A stretch of 64,000 bases of DNA from Pseudomonas sp. 14P_8.1_Bac3. Lineage in GTDB: Bacteria > Pseudomonadota > Gammaproteobacteria > Pseudomonadales > Pseudomonadaceae. The position numbers and the translations under genes were made by a program. Under the pieces are notes generated by a model. That model worked only from the letters and a program-made list of their open reading frames with translations. It ran no database searches and was not told where the DNA came from. Each line of letters begins with the position of its first letter. Position 1 is the first letter of the stretch. The stretch is taken from contig NZ_JANLOD010000050.1 of assembly GCF_025466085.1 (NCBI RefSeq), forward strand, positions 1-64,000, in the 5' to 3' direction. Below are positions 18,083 through 26,459 of the stretch, piece by piece.

Positions 18083-19231
18083 ATGATCACCAGTAAGCTG
18101 CCGAATGTCGGCATCACTATCTTCACTCAGATGTCTCAGCTCGCGGCGCAGACCGGGGCGATCAACCTGTCCCAGGGTTTTCCCGATTTCGATGCCCCGC
18201 AAGCCTTGTGCGATGCGGTTGGCCGGCACATTGCCCAAGGCCACAACCAGTATTCACCGATGACCGGTCTGCCAGCGCTGCGTCAGCAAGTGGCGGCGAA
18301 GATCGCTCGCCGCTACGGCGTCCAGGTCGATGCCGACAATGAAGTAACCATCACCCCCGGCGCCACCCAGGCGATCTTCTGCGCGATTAATGCGGTGATT
18401 CACAGCGGCGACGAAGTGATCGTGTTCGATCCGTGCTACGACAGTTATGAGCCTGCGACGGAACTGGCCGGTGGTCGCTGCGTGCACGTACAGCTCGGGC
18501 TGGATGATTTCTCCATCGACTTCCAGAAGCTGGCAGATGCGATTACGCCGCGCACGCGCATGATCGTTCTCAACTCGCCGCATAACCCGAGCGGGGCGCT
18601 GATCAGCCGTGCCGAGCTGGATCAGTTGGCGGATCTGATTCGTGGTCGCGACATTTACCTGGTCAGCGATGAAGTCTATGAACACCTGGTGTTCGACGGC
18701 GTCGCCCACGCCAGCGTGCTGAATCATGAAGAGTTGTATCAGCGTGCGTTCGTGATCAGTTCATTCGGCAAGACCTATCACGTCACGGGCTGGAAAACCG
18801 GTTACGTGGTCGCGCCACCGGCCCTGACGGCGGAGCTGCGCAAAGTGCACCAATACGTGAGTTTCTGCGGCGTGACCCCGCTGCAGTTTGCGTTGGCCGA
18901 CTTCATGGCCGAGCATCCTGAACACGTGGAAGAACTGCCGGCGTTCTATCAGGCCAAACGAGATCTGTTCTGCGATCTGTTGGCGCCTTCGCGCTTCAGT
19001 TTTACCCGCGTGGCCGGCACCTACTTCCAGTTGGTCGATTATTCGCAAATTCGCCCGGACCTCAACGACGTCGAGATGGCCCTGTGGATGACCCGCGAAC
19101 ACGGCGTGGCGAGTATCCCGATCTCGGTGTTCTACCAGACGCCGCCCGAAGGCCAGCGCCTGGTGCGTCTGTGCTTCGCCAAACGCGAGGAGACCCTGCG
19201 TGAAGCAGCGGCAAAACTATGCGTGATCTGA
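18083..19231 (+). CDS. PLP-dependent aminotransferase, methionine aminotransferase type (YbdL/MtnE-like)
   Basis: A 382-residue class I aminotransferase resembling E. coli YbdL, which prefers methionine and related keto acids. Recognisable features are TGAINLSQGFPDFDAP at the N terminus, the segment LNSPHNPSGALIS, and the PLP lysine in SSFGKTYHVTGWKTGYV. It overlaps the amidase gene downstream by 13 bases; transaminase plus omega-amidase is the known pairing that removes alpha-ketoglutaramate or ketosuccinamate from such reactions. Exact substrate is inferred, not shown. Confidence 0.9.
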   Translation: MITSKLPNVGITIFTQMSQLAAQTGAINLSQGFPDFDAPQALCDAVGRHIAQGHNQYSPMTGLPALRQQVAAKIARRYGVQVDADNEVTITPGATQAIFCAINAVIHSGDEVIVFDPCYDSYEPATELAGGRCVHVQLGLDDFSIDFQKLADAITPRTRMIVLNSPHNPSGALISRAELDQLADLIRGRDIYLVSDEVYEHLVFDGVAHASVLNHEELYQRAFVISSFGKTYHVTGWKTGYVVAPPALTAELRKVHQYVSFCGVTPLQFALADFMAEHPEHVEELPAFYQAKRDLFCDLLAPSRFSFTRVAGTYFQLVDYSQIRPDLNDVEMALWMTREHGVASIPISVFYQTPPEGQRLVRLCFAKREETLREAAAKLCVI

Positions 19232-20010
19232 GTGCACTGCCCAATCTGAACATTGCGTTGATCCAGACCAGCCTCGCCTGGCACGACCGGCAGGCCAACC
19301 TGGAGCACTTCGAGCCGTTGCTGGAGCAGGCCCGCGGCGCAGACCTGATCATCCTGCCGGAGATGTTCACCACCGGTTTCTCCATGGAATCCGAAACGCT
19401 CGCCGAACCGGAAAACGGTCCCACCAGCAAATGGCTGCGCGCCCAGGCGGCGAAGCTCGATGCGGTGATCACCGGCAGCGTCATCGTGCAGGCCGCCGAC
19501 GGCAGCCATCGCAATCGTTTGTTGTGGGCGCGGCCTGACGGCGAAGTCTGGCATTACGACAAGCGTCACCTGTTCCGCATGGCCGGCGAGCACAACCACT
19601 ACACCCCCGGCGAACGCCAGGTGCAGTTCGAGCTCAAAGGCTGGCGCGTACGGCCGCTGATTTGCTACGACCTGCGCTTCCCGGTGTGGAGCCGCGATGC
19701 CCAGGACACTGACCTGTTGCTGTACACCGCCAATTGGCCGGGTGCACGGCGTCAGCATTGGAACCGTTTGCTGCCGGCACGGGCGATTGAAAACCTGTGC
19801 TATGTGGCGGCGGTGAATCGCATCGGCACTGATGGCAAGGGTTTCGCGTATACCGGCGACAGTCAGGTGCTGGACTTTCAGGGCGAGACGTTGCTCAGTG
19901 CCGGTGAGGCGGACGGGGTGTTTCAGGTCGTGCTGAACGCGGCTGACCTTCAGGCTTACCGCACGCGGTTTCCGGCGAATCTGGATGCCGATACGTTTGA
20001 GTTCACCTGA
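19219..20010 (+). CDS. Omega-amidase YafV-type (nitrilase superfamily)
   Basis: A 263-residue carbon-nitrogen hydrolase. The nitrilase catalytic triad is visible: Glu in IILPEMFTTGF, Lys in WHYDKRHLF, and Cys in RPLICYDLRFPVW. The sequence resembles E. coli YafV, which hydrolyses alpha-ketoglutaramate to 2-oxoglutarate and ammonia. It starts inside the end of the aminotransferase gene, so the two are translationally coupled, and probably deaminates the keto-amide by-product of that enzyme. Confidence 0.9.
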   Translation: MRDLSALPNLNIALIQTSLAWHDRQANLEHFEPLLEQARGADLIILPEMFTTGFSMESETLAEPENGPTSKWLRAQAAKLDAVITGSVIVQAADGSHRNRLLWARPDGEVWHYDKRHLFRMAGEHNHYTPGERQVQFELKGWRVRPLICYDLRFPVWSRDAQDTDLLLYTANWPGARRQHWNRLLPARAIENLCYVAAVNRIGTDGKGFAYTGDSQVLDFQGETLLSAGEADGVFQVVLNAADLQAYRTRFPANLDADTFEFT

Positions 20011-20035
20011 TATTCGCGGTGCCTGAAAGGACCTC

Positions 20036-20096
20036 ATCGCCAGCAGGCTGGCTCCCACAGTGGAAAAGCAATCTCCTGTGGGAGCCTGCTGGCGAT
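20036..20096. repeat. REP inverted pair, GCCAGC/GCTGGC variant
   Basis: Arms 20036-20060 and 20075-20096 with the stem variant GCCAGCAGGCTGGC; both arms carry the same variant. Lies between the convergent amidase and leuA genes. Confidence 0.85.
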
Positions 20097-20130
20097 GGGG
20101 CCAGAACAGGCAGCACAAAACCGGCAGACA

Positions 20131-20165
20131 AAAAAAGGCCCCAAGGTTCACACCTTGGGGCCTTT
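20131..20165. terminator. Bidirectional terminator between amidase and leuA
   Basis: GGCCCCAAGG (20137-20146) pairs with CCTTGGGGCC (20153-20162), flanked by A-run on the left and TTT on the right, so it can end transcription in both directions; strongest for minus-strand leuA, whose transcript would end in a U run. Confidence 0.85.
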
Positions 20166-20181
20166 CGCATTTCAGCGACGC

Positions 20182-21861
20182 TTACGCCGCTTTCGCTTCC
20201 GGCTGGCTCAACGAGCGGTTCAGCGCACTGAACAGCGCCTTGAAGCTGGCAGTGGTGATGTTTTCATCGATGCCGACGCCGTGCACGGCGCGTTGACCGT
20301 CCACACGCAGCTCAATGTAAGCCGCGGCCTTGGCGTTGGTGCCCGCGCCGATCGCGTGTTCGTTGTAGTCCATGATTTCCACCGGGATCGGCAGACCGGC
20401 CACCAGCGCTTCCAGCGCGCCGTTGCCCTTGCCGCGCCAGTGCAGGTTGGTTTCGCCCTGGCCTTTGCCGGAGACTTCCACTTCCACGGCGCTGTTGCCG
20501 TTTTCTTCCTGCAAGCGATGGCTGACCAGCGCGTACGGGGTGTTGGCTTGCAGGTACTCGCTGTGCAACAGCGCGTGGATCTGCTGCGCGGTCATTTCCA
20601 GGCCCAGACGGTCGGTTTCACGCTGCACGACCTGGCTGAACTCGATCTGCATGCGACGCGGCAAGCTGATGCCGTATTCCTGTTCCAGCAGGTAAGCGAT
20701 ACCGCCCTTGCCCGACTGGCTGTTGACGCGGATCACCGCCTCGTAGCTGCGGCCGATGTCGGCCGGGTCGATCGGCAAGTACGGCACTTCCCACAGGGCG
20801 TCCGGTTTCTGCTGGGCGAAGCCCTTGCGGATGGCGTCCTGGTGGGAGCCGGAGAACGCGGTGTGCACCAGGTCGCCGACGTATGGATGGCGCGGGTGCA
20901 CCTGGATCTGGTTGCACTCTTCGACGACTTTGCGTACGCCGTCGATGTCAGAGAAGTCCAGCTCAGGGTGAATGCCCTGGGTGTAGAGATTCAACGCCAC
21001 GGTCACCAGGTCAACGTTACCGGTGCGCTCGCCGTTGCCGAACAGGCAGCCTTCGACCCGGTCCGCGCCCGCCATCAGGCCCAGCTCGGTGGCCGCGACG
21101 CCGGTGCCACGGTCGTTGTGGGTGTGCAGGCTGATGATCACGCTGTCACGACGGTTGATGTGACGGCCGAACCATTCGATCTGGTCGGCGTAGATGTTCG
21201 GGGTCGCACATTCGACGGTGGCCGGCAGGTTGAGGATCACCTTGTGCTCAGGCGTCGGGTTCCAGACTTCGATGACCGCGTCGCAGACTTCCTTGGCGAA
21301 TTCCAGCTCGGTGGCGCTGAAAGTTTCCGGCGAGTATTCGAACGTCCACTGGGTGTCTGGCTGCTGGGCGGCGTATTTGACGAACAGCTTGGCCGCATTG
21401 ACCGCGATGGCCTTGATCCCGTCCTTGTCCTGGTTGAAGACAATGCGGCGGAAGGAAGGGGAGGTCGCGTTGTACAAGTGAACGATGGCTTTCTTCGCCC
21501 CGCGCAGGGATTCGAAGGTGCGCTCGATCAGGTCTTCACGGCCCTGGGTCAGCACCTGAATGGTAGTGTCGTCCGGGATGTGGTTGCCTTCGATCAGGGT
21601 GCGCACGAAGTCGAAGTCGGTTTGCGAAGCGGCCGGGAACGACGCTTCGATTTCCTTCACGCCGACCTGCACCAGGGTTTTCCAGAAACGCAGCTTCTTG
21701 ACGGCGTCCATCGGTTCGATCAGCGACTGGTTGCCATCGCGCAGGTCGGAGCTGCACCAGATCGGCGCGGCGGTGATGGTCTTCGACGGCCAAGTGCGGT
21801 CCGGAATATCGATGGTCGGGAACGCGCGGTATTTCGAAGATGGGTCTTTGAGCATGCTCAT
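20182..21861 (-). CDS. leuA: 2-isopropylmalate synthase LeuA
   Basis: LeuA condenses acetyl-CoA with 2-ketoisovalerate, the first committed step of leucine synthesis. The 559-residue protein is of the long LeuA type 2 class: a TIM-barrel catalytic domain opening with IWCSSDLRDGNQSLIEPM, the metal ligands HTHNDRGTG, and a C-terminal LeuA dimer/regulatory domain (about residues 430-550) that confers leucine feedback. AAGGAT precedes the ATG. A 25-codon reading frame with five leucines lies 89 bases upstream on the same strand and may be an attenuation leader. Confidence 0.97.
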   Translation of the reverse strand: MSMLKDPSSKYRAFPTIDIPDRTWPSKTITAAPIWCSSDLRDGNQSLIEPMDAVKKLRFWKTLVQVGVKEIEASFPAASQTDFDFVRTLIEGNHIPDDTTIQVLTQGREDLIERTFESLRGAKKAIVHLYNATSPSFRRIVFNQDKDGIKAIAVNAAKLFVKYAAQQPDTQWTFEYSPETFSATELEFAKEVCDAVIEVWNPTPEHKVILNLPATVECATPNIYADQIEWFGRHINRRDSVIISLHTHNDRGTGVAATELGLMAGADRVEGCLFGNGERTGNVDLVTVALNLYTQGIHPELDFSDIDGVRKVVEECNQIQVHPRHPYVGDLVHTAFSGSHQDAIRKGFAQQKPDALWEVPYLPIDPADIGRSYEAVIRVNSQSGKGGIAYLLEQEYGISLPRRMQIEFSQVVQRETDRLGLEMTAQQIHALLHSEYLQANTPYALVSHRLQEENGNSAVEVEVSGKGQGETNLHWRGKGNGALEALVAGLPIPVEIMDYNEHAIGAGTNAKAAAYIELRVDGQRAVHGVGIDENITTASFKALFSALNRSLSQPEAKAA

Positions 21862-21950
21862 CGGGAAATCCTTATTGTGTGGGCCGAAAAAAGGCGGCCT
21901 GCCGGTGGATCAATGTTCTTGGGGAAAAGCATAAGACGAGGCGTCGCGAT

Positions 21951-22028
21951 TCAGCCCGGCAGTCGTGCGCTGACAAGGCACAGGCTGCGGTGCTGGCGAA
22001 GCTGAATGAGGGTGTGAGAGGTTTTCAT
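21951..22028 (-). CDS. Candidate leader peptide upstream of leuA
   Basis: A 25-residue frame beginning MKTSHTLIQLRQHRS and ending SARLPG, with an AGGG element eight bases before its ATG. It has five leucines, including L-C-L near the middle, in a leader position before a leucine biosynthesis gene. Its last codons (CTGCCGG, plus strand 21956-21962) are perfectly complementary to CCGGCAG (21899-21905), and a GGCCG/CGGCC hairpin enclosing a T6 run follows before the leuA ribosome site. There is no run of adjacent leucine codons, so classic attenuation is not proven. Arg or Cys sensing, or a chance ORF, are alternatives. Confidence 0.5.
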   Translation of the reverse strand: MKTSHTLIQLRQHRSLCLVSARLPG

Positions 22029-22247
22029 GCCTTCAACCCTAACCGCGAGGGGGGAGGATGGCAAGCAGTCGAAAAAAATTGAGAGGAATACCCGAAATGA
22101 AGAGTTCTTCGCGATTTTATTGTGCTTCAGGCCCGAGATCGTTTTGAAGTTTGCGCGGGGTTTGAGGAGTGCGCAATTGGGCAGGTAACGTGTTGCCGGG
22201 TTGTGGGTGTGGTTTTTCAGGGATGTTTTTGGTGGTTTTGAGACCGC

Positions 22248-22339
22248 CTTCGCGGGCAAGCCCGCTCCCACAGTGGGCGAGGGTGGATCGCAACTGTGTG
22301 CGCCCCCCGGAACCTGTGGGAGCGGGCTTGCCCGCGAAG
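22248..22339. repeat. REP inverted pair, GCGGGC/GCCCGC variant
   Basis: Arms 22248-22273 and 22313-22339 share the fully GC stem GCGGGCAAGCCCGC. It lies in the 500-base gap between leuA and the M23 peptidase gene. Apart from this repeat and the leuA leader region I see nothing else defined in 21862-22362. Confidence 0.9.
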
Positions 22340-22362
22340 AGGCCAGTCGCCACACAGAAAAT

Positions 22363-23184
22363 TCAGGGTTGGAACGCCCCGATGAAAATCGCCGGATCCA
22401 CCCGCGCATCGTTCAGGCTGACATTCCAGTGCATATGCGGCCCGGTCGCGCGTCCAGTCGAACCCACCTTACCCACCACGCCACCGCGGGCCAGTTGCTG
22501 CCCGACCTGCACATCAATCTTCGACATGTGGCAGAACATGCTGATAAAGCCCTGGCCATGGTCGACGAATACCGTGTTGCCGTTAAAGAAGTAGTTACCG
22601 ATCAGAATCACCTTGCCCGCCGCCGGCGTTTTGATCGGCGTCCCGGCCGGCACGGCAAAGTCCAGCCCGGCATGGGGATTGCGTTCTTCGCCATTGAAGA
22701 ACCTGCGCACACCAAACTTGCTCGACAGCGGCCCGTTGACCGGTTTGTCCAGCAGCAAGTTGCTGGGCGTATTCGGGCTGAACGTGCGGTACGCGGCAAT
22801 CTGCACCGCCAGTTCGCGCTCGATGCGCTTGAGGTTTTCCGGGTCGGGATTGACCTGCTGGGTGTTCTTCAAGGTGATGCGCTGTTCCGGGTATTTCTTG
22901 CTGCCCACGGTGAAATTCAGTGTGCGACCGCCGCTGCTGACTTGCTGAATGCCCGGTTTGACCGTCAATGGCACGCCGACAATCGCCAGCCAGTTGTTCT
23001 GTTCCTTGACCACCAACACCGGTTTGCCCTGATAGCTGGCTTTCGGTGCCTGGGCCGCAGCGCCCAGGTCCACCACCGCCACGCCGCCGGGCACCGGTTT
23101 GTTCAACAGGCGGGTGATGTAGCTGTCGGCGTGGGCATTGAAGGTCAGGCACAGCAACAGCAGCGGAGCGAGAAAACGCGGCAT
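22363..23184 (-). CDS. M23-family peptidoglycan endopeptidase (LytM-like), secreted
   Basis: A 273-residue protein with a cleaved N-terminal signal (FLAPLLLLCLTFNAHADS). Residues about 25-150 form a beta-rich region of the kind fused to M23 peptidases in Pseudomonas. The zinc peptidase domain follows, with ligands in NPHAGLDFAVPAGTP (HxxxD) and GPHMHWNVSL (HxH). Such enzymes cut peptide crosslinks in peptidoglycan, probably here in the periplasm. It begins three bases after xseA and is in the same operon, an order shared with P. aeruginosa as I recall. Confidence 0.92.
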   Translation of the reverse strand: MPRFLAPLLLLCLTFNAHADSYITRLLNKPVPGGVAVVDLGAAAQAPKASYQGKPVLVVKEQNNWLAIVGVPLTVKPGIQQVSSGGRTLNFTVGSKKYPEQRITLKNTQQVNPDPENLKRIERELAVQIAAYRTFSPNTPSNLLLDKPVNGPLSSKFGVRRFFNGEERNPHAGLDFAVPAGTPIKTPAAGKVILIGNYFFNGNTVFVDHGQGFISMFCHMSKIDVQVGQQLARGGVVGKVGSTGRATGPHMHWNVSLNDARVDPAIFIGAFQP

Positions 23185-23187
23185 GGA

Positions 23188-24567
23188 TCAATCCAGTAAT
23201 GAAAGGGTGACGGGCGTCAGGTGATTGTCTTCGACCCGCACATGCAGCTCGCCTTCACCCAGTTTGGCTTTCAGGCGCTGACCGTTATAGGTCTGCGCGG
23301 CGGTGCGAATCGCATGACCGCGCTCGTCCAGCAGGATGCTGTAACCACGCCCGAGGGTTGCCAGCGGGCTGACGATGTGCAGCGTCTGCACTTGATTCTG
23401 CAGTTGCAGGCGCCGGCCCTTGAGGCCCTCGCGCATGGCCCGGGGCAGGCGTTCGGCGAGGCTGTCGAGGCGCTGGCGCAGCATTGCCAGTTGTCGTCCC
23501 GGATGTTGCCCGGCGAGGCGGGTTTCCAGGCGAATCAGCCGTTCGCGACGCGTATTGAGACCGCGCTCGAACGCGCGCCGCATGCGCATGTCCAGATCGT
23601 CCAGGCGTTGCGCTTGCTGACGCAGACGTTCGCCGGGATGCCTCAGGCGACGAGAGACACCTTCGAGGCGCAGCCGATCGCGCATCAGGCGGTCACGCAT
23701 GCGCATCACCAACCGCCGATGCAGGCTTTCGACCCGATGCACCAGGTCGCTGGAATCCGGGGCGAGCAGTTCGGCGGCGGCGGACGGCGTCGGGGCGCGA
23801 ACGTCGGCCACGAAGTCGCTGATCGACACATCGGTTTCATGGCCGACGGCGCTGACAATCGGTGTCACGCAGGCGTCCACGGCACGCGCCACGGCTTCTT
23901 CGTTGAAGCACCAGAGGTCTTCCAGCGAGCCGCCGCCTCGGGCCAGGATCAACGCATCGAAACCGCGGGCGTCCGCCAGTTTCAGGGCGCGGACAATCTG
24001 CGCCGTGGCTTCGCGACCTTGCACCGCCGTGGGGATCAGCGTCAGTTGCACCTGCGGCGCACGACGGCGGAACACACTGATGATGTCGCGGATCACCGCG
24101 CCGGTGGGCGAGCTGATGATGCCAATACGCTGTGGGTGCGCGGGGAGCGGCACTTTGCGCTCGGCGCTGAACAGGCCCTCGGCACTGAGTTTTTCCTTCA
24201 GGGCATCGAACGCCAGGCGCAGCGCACCGTCGCCGGCCGGTTCGACGGTGTCGAGGATCAACTGGTAGTCGCCTCGGCCTTCGAACAACGAAACCTTGCC
24301 GCGCACCTTGACCGCCAAGCCGTCCTTCAACGCCTGGCGCACCCGCGCGGCGTTCTGCCGGAACAGTGCGCAACGCACCTGGGCGCCGCTGTCCTTGAGG
24401 GTGAAATACACATGACCGGACGCTGGGCGGGCGAGGTTGGAGATTTCGCCTTCGACCCAGATGTTGCTGAACACGTCTTCGAGCAACACCCGCGCGCGGC
24501 CGTTGAGCTGGCTGACAGTCAGAACTTCACGATCGAGGCCGAGTCTTGCAAAGGGATCTTTAATCAT
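23188..24567 (-). CDS. xseA: Exodeoxyribonuclease VII large subunit
   Basis: XseA is the catalytic subunit of exonuclease VII, which degrades single-stranded DNA from either end. In 459 residues it has the N-terminal OB-fold (SQLNGRARVLLEDVFSNIWV), the nuclease core with GIISSPTGAVIRDI and LARGGGSLEDLWCFNEE, and a long coiled-coil region (about residues 280-390). The small subunit XseB is not in the window. It is divergent from the TSUP permease gene. Confidence 0.97.
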   Translation of the reverse strand: MIKDPFARLGLDREVLTVSQLNGRARVLLEDVFSNIWVEGEISNLARPASGHVYFTLKDSGAQVRCALFRQNAARVRQALKDGLAVKVRGKVSLFEGRGDYQLILDTVEPAGDGALRLAFDALKEKLSAEGLFSAERKVPLPAHPQRIGIISSPTGAVIRDIISVFRRRAPQVQLTLIPTAVQGREATAQIVRALKLADARGFDALILARGGGSLEDLWCFNEEAVARAVDACVTPIVSAVGHETDVSISDFVADVRAPTPSAAAELLAPDSSDLVHRVESLHRRLVMRMRDRLMRDRLRLEGVSRRLRHPGERLRQQAQRLDDLDMRMRRAFERGLNTRRERLIRLETRLAGQHPGRQLAMLRQRLDSLAERLPRAMREGLKGRRLQLQNQVQTLHIVSPLATLGRGYSILLDERGHAIRTAAQTYNGQRLKAKLGEGELHVRVEDNHLTPVTLSLLD

Positions 24568-24624
24568 GGGGCGCAGTTTAAAGGTATTCGCTGCTCAATC
24601 TCCATCGCCAACACCATCCCTTGG

Positions 24625-24713
24625 TAGGGCGAGCCTGCTCGCGACAGCGGTTTGGCTGACACATTTTTCTTGGATGTACCGACGCTTTCGCGAGCAGGCT
24701 CGCTCCTACAAGG
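24625..24713. repeat. REP inverted pair (REPIN)
   Basis: Arms 24625-24645 and 24686-24713 of the GCGAGCCTGCTCGCGA type lie in the divergent gap between xseA and the permease, an unusual place since most other copies lie after gene ends. Confidence 0.88.
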
Positions 24714-24755
24714 GGTAAAGTTGTCCGCGGGTTTCAAGGACGACAGGGGAAGAGA

Positions 24756-25517
24756 GTGCTCGAATTGTTAAACCAATGGCCCTTCGGCCCGACGGACTGG
24801 TTGGTGATCGGCCTGGCCATCGCCCTCGCTTACATCGTTTTCGGCATTGCCGGGTTCGGCACCGCGCTGGTGGCGGGGCCGATTCTGATTCTGTTCATGC
24901 CGCTGTCGAAGATCGTGCCGTTGCTCGTGCTGCTGGATTTCGTCGCCGCGTTCGGCAATCTGCTGCCGTCGCGCCGGGACGTGGCGAAACCGGAGTTGCT
25001 GCGACTGCTGCCGTGCATGGCGGTGGGGTGCACGCTGGGGGTGATCTTTCTGTTGAACCTGCATTCCGATGTGTTGCTATTGTTGATGGGGCTGTTTATC
25101 AGCGCCTATGCGATTTACAGCCTGTGGGTGAAGACCCGCCCGACGCAGTTGTCGGCCGCCTGGGCGGTGCCGATGGGCACGGTGGGCGGGATGTTCGGTG
25201 CGTTGTTTGGCAGCGGTGGCTTTTTATATGCGATCTATTTGAACAGCCGATTGTCGAAAGACGCGGCGCGGGCGACTCAGAGTGCGCTGATCAGTTGCAG
25301 CACCGTGGTGCGCCTGAGCTTGTTCGCTGTCGCGGGGGTGTATGCCGAGCTACCCTTATTGATGTTGGCCCTGTGTTTGCTGCCCGCCATGGCCTTGGGG
25401 CTGTGGATCGGCCGGCGGTTGACCCTGCGCCTGTCTCGGGAGGCGTTTGTACGGTTGGTGACCTGGCTGGTGCTGGTCAGCGGGATTGCCTTGATCGGGC
25501 GGTATTTGAGTGCTTGA
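24756..25517 (+). CDS. TSUP-family membrane transporter (TauE/SafE)
   Basis: A 253-residue hydrophobic protein with about eight membrane segments, of the sulfite exporter TauE/SafE family. The family repeat is seen at the start of each half (VFGIAGFGTALVAGPILIL and VGGMFGALFGSGGFLYAIYL). Substrate is unknown; members move sulfite, sulfonates or other small anions. It starts with GTG preceded by AGGGGAAGAGA. Flanked by REP pairs on both sides and probably transcribed alone. Confidence 0.88.
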   Translation: MLELLNQWPFGPTDWLVIGLAIALAYIVFGIAGFGTALVAGPILILFMPLSKIVPLLVLLDFVAAFGNLLPSRRDVAKPELLRLLPCMAVGCTLGVIFLLNLHSDVLLLLMGLFISAYAIYSLWVKTRPTQLSAAWAVPMGTVGGMFGALFGSGGFLYAIYLNSRLSKDAARATQSALISCSTVVRLSLFAVAGVYAELPLLMLALCLLPAMALGLWIGRRLTLRLSREAFVRLVTWLVLVSGIALIGRYLSA

Positions 25518-25560
25518 CCTGGGTGTGTCAGGCATTAAGCTGCCGGCCACTTTTCCTCAT

Positions 25561-25650
25561 GTGGGAGCGAGCCTGCTCGCGATAGCGGTTTCTGAGCCGA
25601 CTCAAGGGTGACTGGCCCACCGCTATCGCGAGCAGGCTCGCTCCCACAGG
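25561..25650. repeat. REP inverted pair (REPIN)
   Basis: Arms 25561-25584 and 25623-25650 of the GGGAGCGAGCCTGCTCGCGAT type, between the TSUP permease and the zinc-ribbon protein gene. Confidence 0.9.
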
Positions 25651-25682
25651 GAAACCTTCAGTATTCGTTACAGGCTTTCACC

Positions 25683-26231
25683 ATGAATTCCCAGAGCATC
25701 ATCGTCCCGAAAATCTCCACGCTGCCGGTGCACGAGCCCCGGGCCAGGGCGGTCGTGCGCTGGCTGGTGCGCAAGAACATCATCAAGGAAGAACTGACCA
25801 CCTGCGGCCGGACCGGCAACCGCATGGGCCACGCCATCGCCGATGGCGCCCGCGCCGTGGTGCTGCACCCGCAGGCGTTGCCGTTCGGTGAGCCGATCAA
25901 TGGCCTGGAGATCGTCACCAAGCGCTGCATCTATACGCCGGCCAAGGGTTTCCTGGGTGAGGCGGGCTGCGCCGAGTGCCGCAAGGAAGTGGGCGAGGCG
26001 TTGTTCGAAAGCCTGGAAGACTGGATGCCGGGGCGCACCGATAACTTCACCTGCCCCGAGTGCGGGCATGAAGATGACATCAACGGCTTTCTGTTCCTGC
26101 AGGAGTGCGGCTTTTCCAACCTGGGGTTCATCTTTAACAACTGGGCGGAGGCGGGGTTCAAGCAGAACTTTCTCGATGAGTTCGCCGATTGGCTGGATCA
26201 GCCGGTGAGCTGCGTCAAAGTCGAACTCTGA
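25683..26231 (+). CDS. Conserved zinc-ribbon protein of unknown function
   Basis: A 182-residue soluble protein with no recognised enzyme motif. It has two CxxC knuckles, GCAECRKEV and FTCPECGHEDD, about 48 residues apart, suggesting a zinc ribbon, plus further cysteines (TTCGR, TKRCIY, QECGF). No signal peptide or membrane segment. The ATG at 25683 is chosen because the frame upstream runs through the REP repeat. It stands alone between REP pairs and upstream of guaB. Homologues in Pseudomonas are, as I recall, labelled only as hypothetical or, doubtfully, as a sugar transporter ATPase; no Walker motif is present. Confidence 0.8.
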   Translation: MNSQSIIVPKISTLPVHEPRARAVVRWLVRKNIIKEELTTCGRTGNRMGHAIADGARAVVLHPQALPFGEPINGLEIVTKRCIYTPAKGFLGEAGCAECRKEVGEALFESLEDWMPGRTDNFTCPECGHEDDINGFLFLQECGFSNLGFIFNNWAEAGFKQNFLDEFADWLDQPVSCVKVEL

Positions 26232-26235
26232 CGAC

Positions 26236-26338
26236 CTGTAGGAGCGAGCACGCTCGCGATGAACGCCCAGACACCGCGTTCATCCAGACAGCAAGCGCTA
26301 TCGTTGACGCCCATCGCGAGCAGGCTCGCTCCACAGGG
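26236..26338. repeat. REP inverted pair (REPIN), imperfect
   Basis: Left arm 26236-26260 has GAGCACGCTCGC, right arm 26313-26338 has GCGAGCAGGCTCGCTCCACAG, missing one C of the usual CTCCCACAG. Upstream of the guaB promoter. Confidence 0.85.
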
Positions 26339-26394
26339 ATTTGTGGGGCAAAAGTCCCGTCGATCACCGCAGCGATAATAGACAGAGTTTTACA

Positions 26395-26423
26395 TTGAAC
26401 CCGAGGGGGTGTCTGACTATAAT
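26395..26423 (+). promoter_or_regulatory. guaB promoter
   Basis: TTGAAC (26395-26400), 17-base spacer, perfect TATAAT (26418-26423). The leader to the guaB ATG would be about 30 bases. The GC-rich segment right after the -10 (GGCGCGC) resembles the discriminator of growth-rate-controlled promoters, as in E. coli guaB. Confidence 0.8.
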
Positions 26424-26459
26424 GGCGCGCTTCCATTTTCCCGCTCGGGAGCCCCCGCG

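Noticed and set aside
20095..22005. 636-codon open frame on the plus strand
   Set aside because: It is antisense to leuA, whose protein is unmistakable; open antisense frames are common at this GC content and the product is low-complexity Val/Asp/Gly-rich.
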